Positions 1 to 6,588 of a DNA stretch of 64,000 nt are shown in pieces (positions within the stretch are counted from its first letter, which is position 1; every line of letters starts with the position of its first letter). The stretch lies in the IMG/VR virus record IMGVR_UViG_3300020034_000008, positions 1 through 64,000 of that record; one strand, 5' to 3'. The position numbers were made by a program, and so were the translations under genes. The stretch is from a virus. A model generated the notes under the pieces. It did not search any database. It was not told the origin of the DNA and saw only the letters and a list, made by a program, of their open reading frames with translations.

Positions 1-2
1 TT

Positions 3-257
3 CTAGCCTTCCTGTTCTGAAAGTAAACGATCGGCTGTATCTGCAGACTCGAACATATCAGCGGCAAGCTTACGCGCTTCGCTTGGTGAGAGGCTAAGCC
101 CCACAAGCTTGACGTCGGTAACATCGCCCGAAGGATGCTTAACCCACAGATCAAGCTTGACCCATGCCACAGAGCTATCAGCGTTCGCGGAAAGGTTAGC
201 GGCGACAGTAGGCAAGCCAGTAATTCCCGGAGGGTTCTTTTTCAGTTTGATTCTCAT
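3..257 (-). CDS. hypothetical protein, 84 aa
   Basis: Last gene of the leftward run as it enters the window. I chose the Met at 257 rather than an upstream start because AAAGGA lies about nine bases before it. The product begins MRIKLKKNPPG and is followed by a soluble, Ala/Asp/Glu-rich half with no Cys, signal peptide or membrane segment. It reads like a small compact domain of the kind common in early phage genes. I do not recognise a family. It lies five bases downstream of the next gene's stop, so it is probably cotranscribed with the leftward genes. Confidence 0.6.
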   Translation of the reverse strand: MRIKLKKNPPGITGLPTVAANLSANADSSVAWVKLDLWVKHPSGDVTDVKLVGLSLSPSEARKLAADMFESADTADRLLSEQEG

Positions 258-262
258 GGTAC

Positions 263-490
263 TTAATCCTTTGTCGTTGCGTACATTGAACGATCTGGAG
301 TGTTGCAGATAGGGGCATCGGTTGCCCACACACGGAAGTATTCCCCGACGCAAGCGCAGCAACCACAATTGATCTTAACGGTAACGATCCATCCTTGCTC
401 TGTGCCAAATACAGCAATGCGGCGCATGGGAGGGGATAGCGTGGCAAGAGCGGAATCAATTGCCTGCAGGTGCATATCGTTTGTGATCAT
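263..490 (-). CDS. hypothetical protein with CGCCAC motif, 75 aa
   Basis: Starts at ATG 490, preceded by an AAAGGAC ribosome site, and overlaps the stop of the upstream gene by four bases (ATGA), which suggests translational coupling. The middle holds three close cysteines (NCGCCACVG), with another Cys near the C-terminus (PICNTP), so metal binding or a redox role is possible. There is no signal peptide. I do not recognise a family. Confidence 0.6.
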   Translation of the reverse strand: MITNDMHLQAIDSALATLSPPMRRIAVFGTEQGWIVTVKINCGCCACVGEYFRVWATDAPICNTPDRSMYATTKD

Positions 491-681
491 GACACACGTC
501 CTTTGATGTCATCGGTGATAAACGGATCTGCAGACCACAACAGGATCTCACAGACAAGCCCTTTCCAAGCGAAGCTATTGCGCCGGTCAGACTTGAGAAT
601 CTTACGACCTTGCGCCTTGCTTACCTCGAACCTGCCATTGCTGGCGACGATAACCCAGCGCGCTTGAATTTTGTCAGTCAT
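487..681 (-). CDS. hypothetical protein, 64 aa
   Basis: Starts at ATG 681 with AAAGGTAG upstream. It is a small soluble protein rich in Lys/Arg in its first half (QGRKILKSDRRN) with an aromatic C-terminal half. The ATGA overlap with the next gene places both in one leftward transcription unit. No known domain was recognised. Confidence 0.6.
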   Translation of the reverse strand: MTDKIQARWVIVASNGRFEVSKAQGRKILKSDRRNSFAWKGLVCEILLWSADPFITDDIKGRVS

Positions 682-722
682 GGCTTCTATCTACCTTTCT
701 GTTCTAGGTTTCGTATCCCTGC

Positions 723-914
723 CTATGCCGACCTTCCTTTGGTTTTGATGAATGTGGGTGGGTGATCGAAAACGTAAACCGTTGCCTTAGCCTGGAAATC
801 ACTGGAGTAATAGCCGGTAGCCTCAGTACAAGCTTGTTCAGCTGTGTCTGCAGTAACGGTTATGATCTTCGAATAGTTCGCGCTATAGGTCCAGAGTACA
901 TAAAACTTTGTCAT
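723..914 (-). CDS. hypothetical protein, 63 aa
   Basis: I chose the internal Met at 914 (MTKFYVLWTYS) because GAAGGGA stands just before it; the longer frame to 983 would run through the conserved promoter-like element. The product has a Tyr/Thr-rich small fold with a repeated pattern of beta-strand-like stretches (FYVLW, KIITVTAD, TVYVFDH). No family is recognised. It is the first gene after the leftward promoter-like element at 934-983. Confidence 0.6.
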   Translation of the reverse strand: MTKFYVLWTYSANYSKIITVTADTAEQACTEATGYYSSDFQAKATVYVFDHPPTFIKTKGRSA

Positions 915-933
915 GGTGGATTCCCTTCGTCTG

Positions 934-983
934 TCGTTTTCGGTACTGTATATAAGTACCACGATTAAGGGCCGACGGTTCAA
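934..983 (-). promoter_or_regulatory. leftward promoter-like element, copy 1
   Basis: On the minus strand this stretch carries TGAACCGT, then GTGGTACTTATA (forward 951-962), then ACCGAAA, in the same order and spacing as at 1773-1822. Both copies sit just upstream of a ribosome site and a small leftward gene. The boxes do not fit a standard sigma-70 spacing well, so the sigma factor or polymerase that would read them is unknown. Calling it a promoter is inference from conservation and position. Confidence 0.5.
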
Positions 984-1019
984 GTTATTTGTTTTATTTT
1001 GAGGCTACCAGTGTAGACA

Positions 1020-1241
1020 CTACTCGCGTTCAGCTGTGAAGGTATCATCTTCCTGTGCGTCGAAGATGACGACAGACACGCCAGCGGGGGCCATGGCACC
1101 AAGCATGTAGACGTGGGTAACAGACCCGTTGCAGATCTCGACCATGCTACCGTCAAGGCGAGGCCCCACGGTTTCGCAGGCAGGGTTAACAGTGGTAGCT
1201 GGCGACAGATACAGCGACAAGGCGAGGAAAAGCGTAGTCAT
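1020..1241 (-). CDS. small secreted protein, 73 aa
   Basis: Begins MTTLFLALSLYLSPA, a short hydrophobic stretch that looks like a signal peptide with possible cleavage near residue 16. The mature part has two Cys (PACETV, EICNGS), which could form a disulfide outside the cytoplasm. AGGAGA precedes the tandem ATG codons at 1244 and 1241. The function is unknown. It is one of several exported products in this window. Confidence 0.6.
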   Translation of the reverse strand: MTTLFLALSLYLSPATTVNPACETVGPRLDGSMVEICNGSVTHVYMLGAMAPAGVSVVIFDAQEDDTFTAERE

Positions 1242-1329
1242 CATTGGAAGATCTCCTGTGCAATTGGTTATCTGATCGATTGTACAGTCTATAGGACCTA
1301 GCAGCGTTCTGCTAAGCCCGAAGGCTGTA

Positions 1330-1575
1330 CTAGCGACGTCCTAAGCGTAGCAAGCGCGCCGATGCTTTTTGCACGTCAAAGGCATGGCCGCTAGCCTCGA
1401 ATTGTCCAGAACGTTGATTTCCGTTTGGCGAGCGATAGGTATGGTCGCCAGCAGGTTGACGATCGTCATAAACGCGCCATGCGCGCTCCGCTCCGGACAG
1501 CAGTGTCGAGAGGCGATCTTGACGGATCGGGGAAAGATTCGTGAAACTGATCGCGGTCTGAATATCCTTGTACAT
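1330..1575 (-). CDS. hypothetical protein, 81 aa
   Basis: Starts at ATG 1575 with GGAG ten bases upstream. The product is polar, with an Arg-rich C-terminal tail (ASARLLRLGRR) and a Gly/Asn/Ser-rich middle that suggests a flexible link. No family is recognised. A frame at 1466-1666 on the same strand overlaps it but has no ribosome site and was left out. Confidence 0.55.
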   Translation of the reverse strand: MYKDIQTAISFTNLSPIRQDRLSTLLSGAERAWRVYDDRQPAGDHTYRSPNGNQRSGQFEASGHAFDVQKASARLLRLGRR

Positions 1576-1611
1576 GATGATTTTCTCCGGTTTTGGCGAC
1601 GTTTACGTGCG

Positions 1612-1740
1612 TTACTTGGTGCAGACGGCGCGAACGGTGGACCACGAAACCAGGCCGAAAAGCCAACCGTTGATCAGAGCATTGCGGTATTCGACGGTTG
1701 CAGAACCCTTGATGAAAGTCACGATTTGCTGATTTGACAT
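1612..1740 (-). CDS. small membrane protein, 42 aa
   Basis: A short leftward frame from ATG 1740 to TAA at 1612, preceded by GGAGATAG, a good ribosome site. The sequence starts MSNQQIVTFIKGSATVEY and has one likely membrane helix around residues 20-38 (NALINGWLFGLVSW region). It fits the gap between its neighbours with normal phage spacing. The function is unknown. Confidence 0.5.
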   Translation of the reverse strand: MSNQQIVTFIKGSATVEYRNALINGWLFGLVSWSTVRAVCTK

Positions 1741-1772
1741 TTTGACTATCTCCGGTTCAAAGTGTTTCGGTC

Positions 1773-1822
1773 AGTCGTTTCGGTCTATGTATAAGTACCA
1801 CAGTTCAGAGCGAACGGTTCAC
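1773..1822 (-). promoter_or_regulatory. leftward promoter-like element, copy 2
   Basis: Second copy of the element at 934-983. The minus strand again shows TGAACCGT, GTGGTACTTATA (forward 1790-1801) and ACCGAAA, followed after some 30 bases by a ribosome site and the 42-residue gene. Immediately upstream of it on the minus strand is AATTCGACGAAATG, which recurs with one change upstream of the gene at 3230. Promoter function is inferred. Confidence 0.5.
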
Positions 1823-1840
1823 ATTTCGTCGAATTATTTT

Positions 1841-2194
1841 TCAAGTCTCAACAATCGAGGTAACGATCCCGGTACCACTGGCGTCCAGCGTGTAGACTGT
1901 GGCAGTACCGTCATTATTGGCATAAACGAACGTCTTAGCGCTTCCTAGCGTGCCCAGCAGGCGGACCCAGCGCTTATGCTCGCCATCGGTCGCACACTCG
2001 CCACGTGTGTGGCAAGCGTAAAACTCTGCAGTGGCGCGAGTCTCGCACACACCAGGCTGGCCAGTGACGGCGCGAACGCCAGCGCACGTAAGCGCGGCAG
2101 GTGCAGTAAGCTTTACAGCCTGGACACTCGCGTCCGTCTCACTTGTGAAGGAAAGTCCGGAGGAAAGCAGACGGAGAATGAGATAGTTAACCAT
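1841..2194 (-). CDS. cysteine-containing exported protein candidate, 117 aa
   Basis: Starts at ATG 2194 with GAGGA nearby upstream. The N-terminus (MVNYLILRLLSSGLSF) is moderately hydrophobic and could be a signal peptide. Four Cys near residues 37, 50, 60 and 67 suggest two disulfides in an exported protein. The C-terminal half is Thr/Val-rich and probably beta-stranded. The family is not recognised. Confidence 0.55.
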   Translation of the reverse strand: MVNYLILRLLSSGLSFTSETDASVQAVKLTAPAALTCAGVRAVTGQPGVCETRATAEFYACHTRGECATDGEHKRWVRLLGTLGSAKTFVYANNDGTATVYTLDASGTGIVTSIVET

Positions 2195-2204
2195 GGGTTT
2201 TCCT

Positions 2205-2345
2205 CTAGTCCGTTGACGTTGTGAGGCGAGCCAAAATCATCAAAGCCGCTAGTGTGTACTCTTCTCTTTCCTCTACTGACCGCGACAGATCAAAGGCTTT
2301 GATCGTCAAGGCAATCGCGCGAGAGAGAAGGCTTTCAGTATTCAT
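2205..2345 (-). CDS. hypothetical protein, 46 aa
   Basis: A short leftward frame starting MNTESLLSRAIALTIKAF, predicted to be mostly helical with a charged centre (SVEEREE). It fits tightly between its neighbours, ten bases from the next start, but has no clear ribosome site, so the call rests on packing and frame. The function is unknown. Confidence 0.4.
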   Translation of the reverse strand: MNTESLLSRAIALTIKAFDLSRSVEEREEYTLAALMILARLTTSTD

Positions 2346-2381
2346 GATCTATACATCGGTAGGTGCGCGGGAAACTTGAGG

Positions 2382-2630
2382 CTACTTGTTTTTTCGGCGA
2401 AGTAATTCGGCGATCGCGTCTTTTTCGGTATCAGCGATCCACGAAGGGTTATACGAACCTGAAACTAAGATCTGTGCGTCAAGGTCGTGCCAACCACCGA
2501 TCCAAGACTCGGCAGCATTCTGGCGCTGTATGCGCGCGGTAGAACCGTCGCTGAATACCAGGATTGTCCAGGTGCCGTTAACAAGGTCACGAGGTGACCG
2601 CGATCGGCTGGTTAGAGTAACCTTGATCAT
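2382..2630 (-). CDS. hypothetical protein starting MIKVTL, 82 aa
   Basis: I placed the start at ATG 2630 because the bases around it (GTAACATGATCAAGGT) also surround the start of the neighbour at 2941, which begins MIKVKIEL. The two genes may share an ancestral 5' end. ATG 2639, three codons upstream in the same frame, is the alternative. The protein has a beta-rich N-terminal part (WTILVFSDGS) and a charged helical end (KDAIAELLRRKNK). There is no strong ribosome site; coupling to the upstream gene, which ends at 2651, is likely. Confidence 0.5.
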   Translation of the reverse strand: MIKVTLTSRSRSPRDLVNGTWTILVFSDGSTARIQRQNAAESWIGGWHDLDAQILVSGSYNPSWIADTEKDAIAELLRRKNK

Positions 2631-2650
2631 GTTACACATGGCAGAAAACT

Positions 2651-2941
2651 TTAGGTGTGCGGACAATCGCGGCGCATTTTGTCGCACAATCGACAAATAC
2701 GGGAATCATTGCGCTCTGTTACTTCGACGTCTGACAGCGAGATCCTGTGATCGTGAGGCACGGCATAGCCAGGGCGGATCAGATCGGCAATAGCCGCTGT
2801 TTCGCCACGAGTAGAACGGCCAAGCGGGCAACCACTGAAGGGGTGTCCGTCGCTGTCTACCAACCACGCGAGATAATTGGTTTTGCCGCTGTCAACGCCA
2901 AGCGGCGTATCGTTTCGCAATTCAATCTTGACCTTGATCAT
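2651..2941 (-). CDS. hypothetical protein with C-terminal Cys cluster, 96 aa
   Basis: Starts at ATG 2941 with GGAG nine to ten bases upstream. The N-terminus MIKVKIEL resembles that of the downstream gene. The C-terminus has CRLCDKMRRDC, a CxxC pair plus one Cys, which may bind zinc. The middle contains a Gly/Pro-rich stretch (HPFSGCPLGR). No family is recognised. Confidence 0.55.
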   Translation of the reverse strand: MIKVKIELRNDTPLGVDSGKTNYLAWLVDSDGHPFSGCPLGRSTRGETAAIADLIRPGYAVPHDHRISLSDVEVTERNDSRICRLCDKMRRDCPHT

Positions 2942-2942
2942 G

Positions 2943-3230
2943 TTACCAATCTCCGAAAGTGCAGACCGGTCTGCACTTGGACACGGCGCAAGAGTGTGCG
3001 CGAATGTCGCGGATACGCATAGCATCGGAATCCTTGCGAGCGCTGGACCACACGATCGGCTTTGCGCCGGAGATTAACTCACGGCAACGGGGGCAGGAAG
3101 GATCCTTGCGGCCAAAAGTCATGGTGCAAGTTTCAGAGTATCGCACCTTGGCCGGTTTCGGCGACAATGCTTTTAGCTCTGTCGCTGGCTTGCCTGGCAT
3201 CGGGTGTCTAGCGTCTGATTTGTTTAACAT
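2943..3230 (-). CDS. small zinc-ribbon-like protein, 95 aa
   Basis: Begins at ATG 3230 and is the first leftward gene after the long non-coding region. Residues 35-51 hold a Cys followed by a CPRC pair (PSCPRCREL), and two further Cys pairs lie near the C-terminus, so a zinc-binding fold is likely. No clear ribosome site is seen before 3230; starts at 3200 or 3122 are possible. A sigma-54-like sequence sits directly upstream. The function is unknown. Confidence 0.45.
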   Translation of the reverse strand: MLNKSDARHPMPGKPATELKALSPKPAKVRYSETCTMTFGRKDPSCPRCRELISGAKPIVWSSARKDSDAMRIRDIRAHSCAVSKCRPVCTFGDW

Positions 3231-3246
3231 TACGAATAGATACTAT

Positions 3247-3262
3247 AGCACGGTCTGTGCCA
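3247..3262 (-). promoter_or_regulatory. sigma-54-like promoter candidate
   Basis: On the minus strand the bases read TGGCACAGACCGTGCT, which matches ten of twelve fixed positions of the -24/-12 consensus, with the GG and GC at the expected separation. It would start a leftward transcript about six bases before ATG 3230. An AATTCGGCGAAATG block lies just upstream. The match could be chance; function is inferred. Confidence 0.35.
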
Positions 3263-3823
3263 TTTCGCCGAATTGTCTAAATGCTTGATTTAACTAGGCT
3301 GTCTTAAACGTAGTGTGTAAACATTTACGCAATTTTGCCTTAAACCGCGCAACCTGTTACGCATATGTGCGCAATCTTATACGCACTATCATATCGGGCA
3401 TCTTATTTGCATTAGCTATAGGCAGTCAATACAGTGTACGTTACTCGTACTACACTACAGTCTCTAGCAGTACCCTGCCAGGCAGGCTAACGACGGTGGC
3501 AAGGTGCGCGTAAAAGTCGCGGGGAGGGATAGGACCTAGGAGAGTCCTAAGGAGTAGTGAGAAGGAATGAGAAGGAATGCTGTGTCGGATGCTGCCCGTC
3601 TGCACTAGTTATGCCACTATCTCTAAACCCGATCATGCTCTTGATGCGTTTAAACGATGGATCATTTGTTGCATAACGTGTTTTATATGCATTATTCGTT
3701 TATGTAAGGGCAAATACAATTGACGCAAATGCTAAAAACGTCAAGGTTGAACGTTCTGGCCCTAGTTAGTAGCAGAGTGCCACTTTCCGCATGACGCGTT
3801 GCCTGTTTCGTCCTATTGCGTTT

Positions 3824-3870
3824 TAACCCTATGCGCACTTTTTTGCGCACATAAACAAATCATAGGGTTA
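3824..3870. repeat. inverted repeat with 10-base arms
   Basis: TAACCCTATG at 3824-3833 is exactly complementary to CATAGGGTTA at 3861-3870. The 27-base interior contains TGCGCAC twice, separated by a T run. It could be a protein-binding site in the control region. The hairpin is not followed by a T tract, so it is not a standard terminator. Confidence 0.6.
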
Positions 3871-4022
3871 GCAACGATGAATTCGCGGCGCGTTAAGTGC
3901 GGCTAGGTGAGGGTAAGCAGAGTTATAGCTCTCTGCATTACACTCATTATCAATCTATAGTCACCATAAGTTTGCGCAAAGTGCGTATGTGGACCCGTGT
4001 GGGTTCAGGCGGGCGAGGCGGA

Positions 4023-4039
4023 CAGAAGTGCCACTTCTG
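4023..4039. repeat. 17-base palindrome
   Basis: CAGAAGTG and CACTTCTG flank a single central C, giving an uninterrupted two-fold symmetric site typical of a dimeric DNA-binding protein. It lies about 110 bases before the first parS-like site. The binding factor is unknown. Confidence 0.5.
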
Positions 4040-4147
4040 CACCATTAGTGTGTATATGCACCAATGCTATGCATGGGCTATGCCAACCTACGTATACACA
4101 CAAGGTGTGCCTATTCGTATGTGTAGCATGCTGTGTAACATAGAGAA

Positions 4148-4163
4148 TGTTTCACGTGCAACG
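4148..4163. promoter_or_regulatory. parS-like site 1
   Basis: The bases TGTTTCACGTGCAACG contain the parS core GTTnCACGTGnAAC and match the classical ParB site TGTTTCACGTGAAACA at 14 of 16 positions. It lies 41 bases before a second such site. Chromosomal ParB binds this family of palindromes in most bacteria. No parB gene is seen in the window, so host ParB or a phage protein elsewhere would be the binder. Confidence 0.6.
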
Positions 4164-4188
4164 TAGGCGAAGACTCACCCTTGCGGTA

Positions 4189-4204
4189 TGTTGCACGTGG
4201 AACA
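4189..4204. promoter_or_regulatory. parS-like site 2
   Basis: TGTTGCACGTGGAACA fits TGTTnCACGTGnAACA at every fixed position. Together with the site at 4148 it also forms a larger imperfect inverted repeat (TTCACGTGCAAC then GTTGCACGTGGAA). Two such matches within 60 bases are very unlikely by chance in 64 kb. Binding is inferred. Confidence 0.65.
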
Positions 4205-4423
4205 GTATTTATATGCACTATGTGTGCCAATGCAGTGTATTTTGTTTATATGCAGTGTTTATGCCAAGTGCCATCATTGCATTAAATGGGCCAAGCTAAA
4301 CGAATTGTGCTGTAAGCAATAGATGTGCCATGACGCACCCCCACACCTTAACGCGTTATTTCTCTCGACGAGGACGGCTACCAGATGTTTTATAAATAAA
4401 AATCGCTCGTCTAACCCTTCACA

Positions 4424-4436
4424 TGCTTCGTTTATA
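4424..4436 (+). promoter_or_regulatory. promoter-like repeat TGCTTCGTTTATA
   Basis: This 13-base string recurs with one change at 4559. Both copies lie in the AT-rich stretch ahead of the rightward genes and end in a TATA-like -10 box. The bases TTCGT and ACGAA around this copy form a short inverted repeat. Promoter function is inferred. Confidence 0.3.
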
Positions 4437-4558
4437 CGAAACAACATGGAATTAAGAGGGTTCTGCTAGAAAATAGAAAAATATAAGAAAAATTCAGAAA
4501 AATATAAAAAATGAAAAATTGCTCAAACACGTACATATTGCGTATAAATGAAACAGAG

Positions 4559-4571
4559 TGCTTCGTATATA
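4559..4571 (+). promoter_or_regulatory. promoter-like repeat TGCTTCGTATATA
   Basis: Second copy of the 13-base string at 4424, running into TATAAT at 4568-4573, a perfect -10 box. No good -35 sits 16-18 bases upstream, so an activator or extended element would be needed. It is the closest promoter candidate to the first rightward gene. Confidence 0.35.
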
Positions 4572-4727
4572 ATGAATAAATGGGATAAAGGTTGCTAATG
4601 CACTGCTGGAAGGAGCCAGGGACGTTACGTAGACCTGTGTAGAAAAATGCCGACCCCTCTTCCCTTCTCCGCTATTTTCTGATAAACCATTAATCCAAGG
4701 ACACCAAGTCCTGTCTTGGAACCCAAG

Positions 4728-5021
4728 ATGCGTTCTTCCCGCAAAAGAGTTAAACGCCGAGACCGGCGCAAGGCAAAGCAGACAGGGTATCGTCGTGCAG
4801 GGAAGACTTCTATGGGTTCGCACGTAGGTCACGGAACTTCTGGAAGTCCTGGTGGCCCACGGAAGTTACCTCTAAAGGTTATTCGACTCGATAAGAACAA
4901 AGTTGCAAAGCCATTGCAGAAACGTAAACCACTTATTGTTGAGGTTGCACCTGAACAAGAGAAAGAGAAATACTCTGTGAAGGCTACAATTGCAGAAATA
5001 CTTTCCGCGAAAGGTAAGTAG
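4728..5021 (+). CDS. basic hypothetical protein, 97 aa
   Basis: First rightward gene. Starts at ATG 4728 with GGA seven bases upstream; a TTG at 4716 is in frame but less likely. Residues 1-25 are strongly basic (MRSSRKRVKRRDRRKAK), as in nucleic-acid binding tails, followed by a Gly/Ser-rich link and a Lys-rich body. It could bind DNA or RNA. No family is recognised. Confidence 0.55.
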   Translation: MRSSRKRVKRRDRRKAKQTGYRRAGKTSMGSHVGHGTSGSPGGPRKLPLKVIRLDKNKVAKPLQKRKPLIVEVAPEQEKEKYSVKATIAEILSAKGK

Positions 5022-5023
5022 AT

Positions 5024-5155
5024 ATGATTTTAGACTTTGCTAATAAAAGAGAACTGTTTCAGATGGCTGTATGGGCTTTTATGGCAGGTGCTGGATTCGG
5101 AGGATTGGTTGGATTCTGGTTAGCATTAACGTTCGGTGTACGAGATAGAAGGTGA
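5024..5155 (+). CDS. small membrane protein, 43 aa
   Basis: Short frame beginning MILDFANKRELFQ with AAGG just upstream, placed over the previous gene's stop region. Residues 14-38 form one Gly-rich hydrophobic helix (AVWAFMAGAGFGGLVGF) followed by a basic end (VRDRR). It is probably an inner-membrane peptide. The function is unknown. Confidence 0.5.
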   Translation: MILDFANKRELFQMAVWAFMAGAGFGGLVGFWLALTFGVRDRR

Positions 5156-5159
5156 ATAG

Positions 5160-5363
5160 ATGAAATATAAAGTAGCTACTCCTGTTGATGCTTCTAAAGG
5201 AATTGGTGTTGGACAAAAACGTACTAGATGGGTGCAAATAGGTACGGGATGGAGTGACGATGTAGGAGGAAAGATAACAGTTGCTCTTTCTGCTCTCCCG
5301 TTTCGTTCAGAGTTTGTCTATCTGTTTCCGGTTGATAAAGAAGGTGAACGAGAGTATGATTAA
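5160..5363 (+). CDS. hypothetical protein, 67 aa
   Basis: ATG 5160 lies four bases after the previous stop. The product is a small beta-rich soluble protein with a Gly/Lys-rich N-terminal third and an acidic end (KEGEREYD). No signal peptide or known motif is visible. Confidence 0.5.
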   Translation: MKYKVATPVDASKGIGVGQKRTRWVQIGTGWSDDVGGKITVALSALPFRSEFVYLFPVDKEGEREYD

Positions 5364-5424
5364 GATGCGTGTGAGAAGTGTGAATAATAATGCCTGTGAA
5401 TTAAGGCGTGTTAAAGTACAATGA
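5356..5424 (+). CDS. possible leader peptide, 22 aa
   Basis: A 22-codon frame (MIKMRVRSVNNNACELRRVKVQ) overlaps the end of the previous gene and closes just before the protease start, where its stop overlaps an ATG. It may only bridge translation between the two genes. No ribosome site is evident. Weak call. Confidence 0.25.
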   Translation: MIKMRVRSVNNNACELRRVKVQ

Positions 5425-5435
5425 AAGGACAAAAG

Positions 5436-6584
5436 ATGCGTAAGTTAACTGTTGCGTTGATCTGTCTGCTAATGCCAGTGTTTTCGTGCGACGATGTTTT
5501 AGACAAAGACAAGATGGGTAAAAGTGTTTCTTCACTTGTCGTTGGTGACGGACCACAGGCTGATTTTGTTGGGCGCTCAGGCAAACGCTACAAGTGGCTG
5601 CGAAAGGTTCCTCTATCTACTGCTCCTGCGTCTAACGGGGAGTGGATTGATCGGGCACCAAAATCTACAACAACACTTGCTGTGCCTAATACTAGGGAGA
5701 GTCTGAGAGAGGGAATGCGTACACACCTGTTCACACCAAACGGTCATGAGTTCATTTCAGATGAGCCTGACGACAAGGTTGTAGACATTATCATGCAAGC
5801 TCAAGCTGGCAAGATCAAAATTGGCAGAGATGCCAATAGGTTTCCTACCAAAGAAGACAGCAGTGAGTTTGGTGTAACAAAGCAACCTTATCTGTGGGCA
5901 AACAATAGACACTTTGCTGGTTGTGATAGGACTAATTACCCACAAGCACAGGCTGTTTGGGTCAATGGTGATTCTGGTGGTTGTAGTGCCACGTTGGTTG
6001 GACCTCATACAGTGTTGAGTGCTGCTCATTGCTTCTACTACAACGGAAACACATCACAACTTACACCAGTTGGTTGGCGAGCAAAAGATTGGCTTACACC
6101 GGGAAAAAACTCAACCACTGATTGTGGTCAATCAGGGGAGCCATTTGGCAAATGGGGTGACTGGAGTGTAGCCATGCCTGGCTATTGGATGAATGGCGAT
6201 GGTAATTGGGATTTTGCAGTGTTAGAGGTTTTTCCTAATGAGACTGGATACAGTCCAGGTCAGTTATTGGGTTGGCTTGGACTAGAGACAGGTACAGAAT
6301 TTATGTTCGCTCAACATCAAGGTTTCCCTGGTGATAAAGAACCATACCCACAGCTTTGGGTCAGTACAGGGTATATAGGCGCAAACTACAACTCTATGCT
6401 GGTGGCTGGTCACACGGACATGACTGGTGGCGACAGTGGTGGTGGTATGCATAATGACTATTACAATGTGATGGGTACGGCTAGTAGAGTGTACCAATAC
6501 TGCTTTTTTACTTGTTCATATTATAATCTTTACCAGGCATGGAACAACAATTTCTATGCATTTGCTGTGCAGAATGGGCTTTGA
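5436..6584 (+). CDS. trypsin-like serine protease, lipoprotein
   Basis: A secreted S1-type serine protease of 382 aa. The start at 5436 is preferred over 5421 because AAAGGA precedes it by six bases. Residues 1-18 form a lipoprotein signal ending in the lipobox VFSC (Cys18), so the mature protein should be anchored in a membrane after export. The catalytic triad is visible: His198 in LSAAHC, Asp259 in NWDFAV and Ser334 in GGDSGGG. Several Cys in the catalytic half may form disulfides. About 150 residues lie between the lipobox and the catalytic domain, possibly a propeptide or stalk. It heads a run of exported proteins. Phages rarely encode such proteases; a role in altering the host surface or as a host-fitness gene is inference. 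Confidence 0.85.
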   Translation: MRKLTVALICLLMPVFSCDDVLDKDKMGKSVSSLVVGDGPQADFVGRSGKRYKWLRKVPLSTAPASNGEWIDRAPKSTTTLAVPNTRESLREGMRTHLFTPNGHEFISDEPDDKVVDIIMQAQAGKIKIGRDANRFPTKEDSSEFGVTKQPYLWANNRHFAGCDRTNYPQAQAVWVNGDSGGCSATLVGPHTVLSAAHCFYYNGNTSQLTPVGWRAKDWLTPGKNSTTDCGQSGEPFGKWGDWSVAMPGYWMNGDGNWDFAVLEVFPNETGYSPGQLLGWLGLETGTEFMFAQHQGFPGDKEPYPQLWVSTGYIGANYNSMLVAGHTDMTGGDSGGGMHNDYYNVMGTASRVYQYCFFTCSYYNLYQAWNNNFYAFAVQNGL

Positions 6585-6588
6585 ACAA

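Larger units (their letters stand above)
3231..4727. other. divergent non-coding region, candidate origin/control region
   Basis: About 1.5 kb with no convincing gene separates the leftward genes from all rightward genes. It holds a long-armed inverted repeat (3824-3870), a 17-base palindrome (4023-4039), CGTTTAAACG (3647-3656), a GCAGAG/CTCTGC hairpin (3917-3936), TGCGCAC twice (3832 and 3844), TATATGCA four times (near 3684, 4053, 4211, 4257) and two parS-like sites (4148, 4189). The right part is AT-rich. Regions like this in phages often hold an origin or early promoters; that role is inferred here. Confidence 0.5.

Noticed and set aside
1466-1666. 66-residue leftward frame
   Set aside because: Overlaps two better-supported genes and lacks a ribosome site.
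1286-3540. ATAGGACCTAG shared at about 1290 and 3526
   Set aside because: Only 11 bases, one copy between leftward genes and one in the control region; no consistent context to support a function.
3897-4166. 89-residue rightward frame in the divergent region
   Set aside because: No ribosome site, odd composition, and it overlaps the first parS-like site and a palindrome; more likely chance.
4494-4832. 112-residue leftward frame
   Set aside because: Runs against the first rightward gene, begins inside it, and has no ribosome site or protein-like composition in its AT-rich half.
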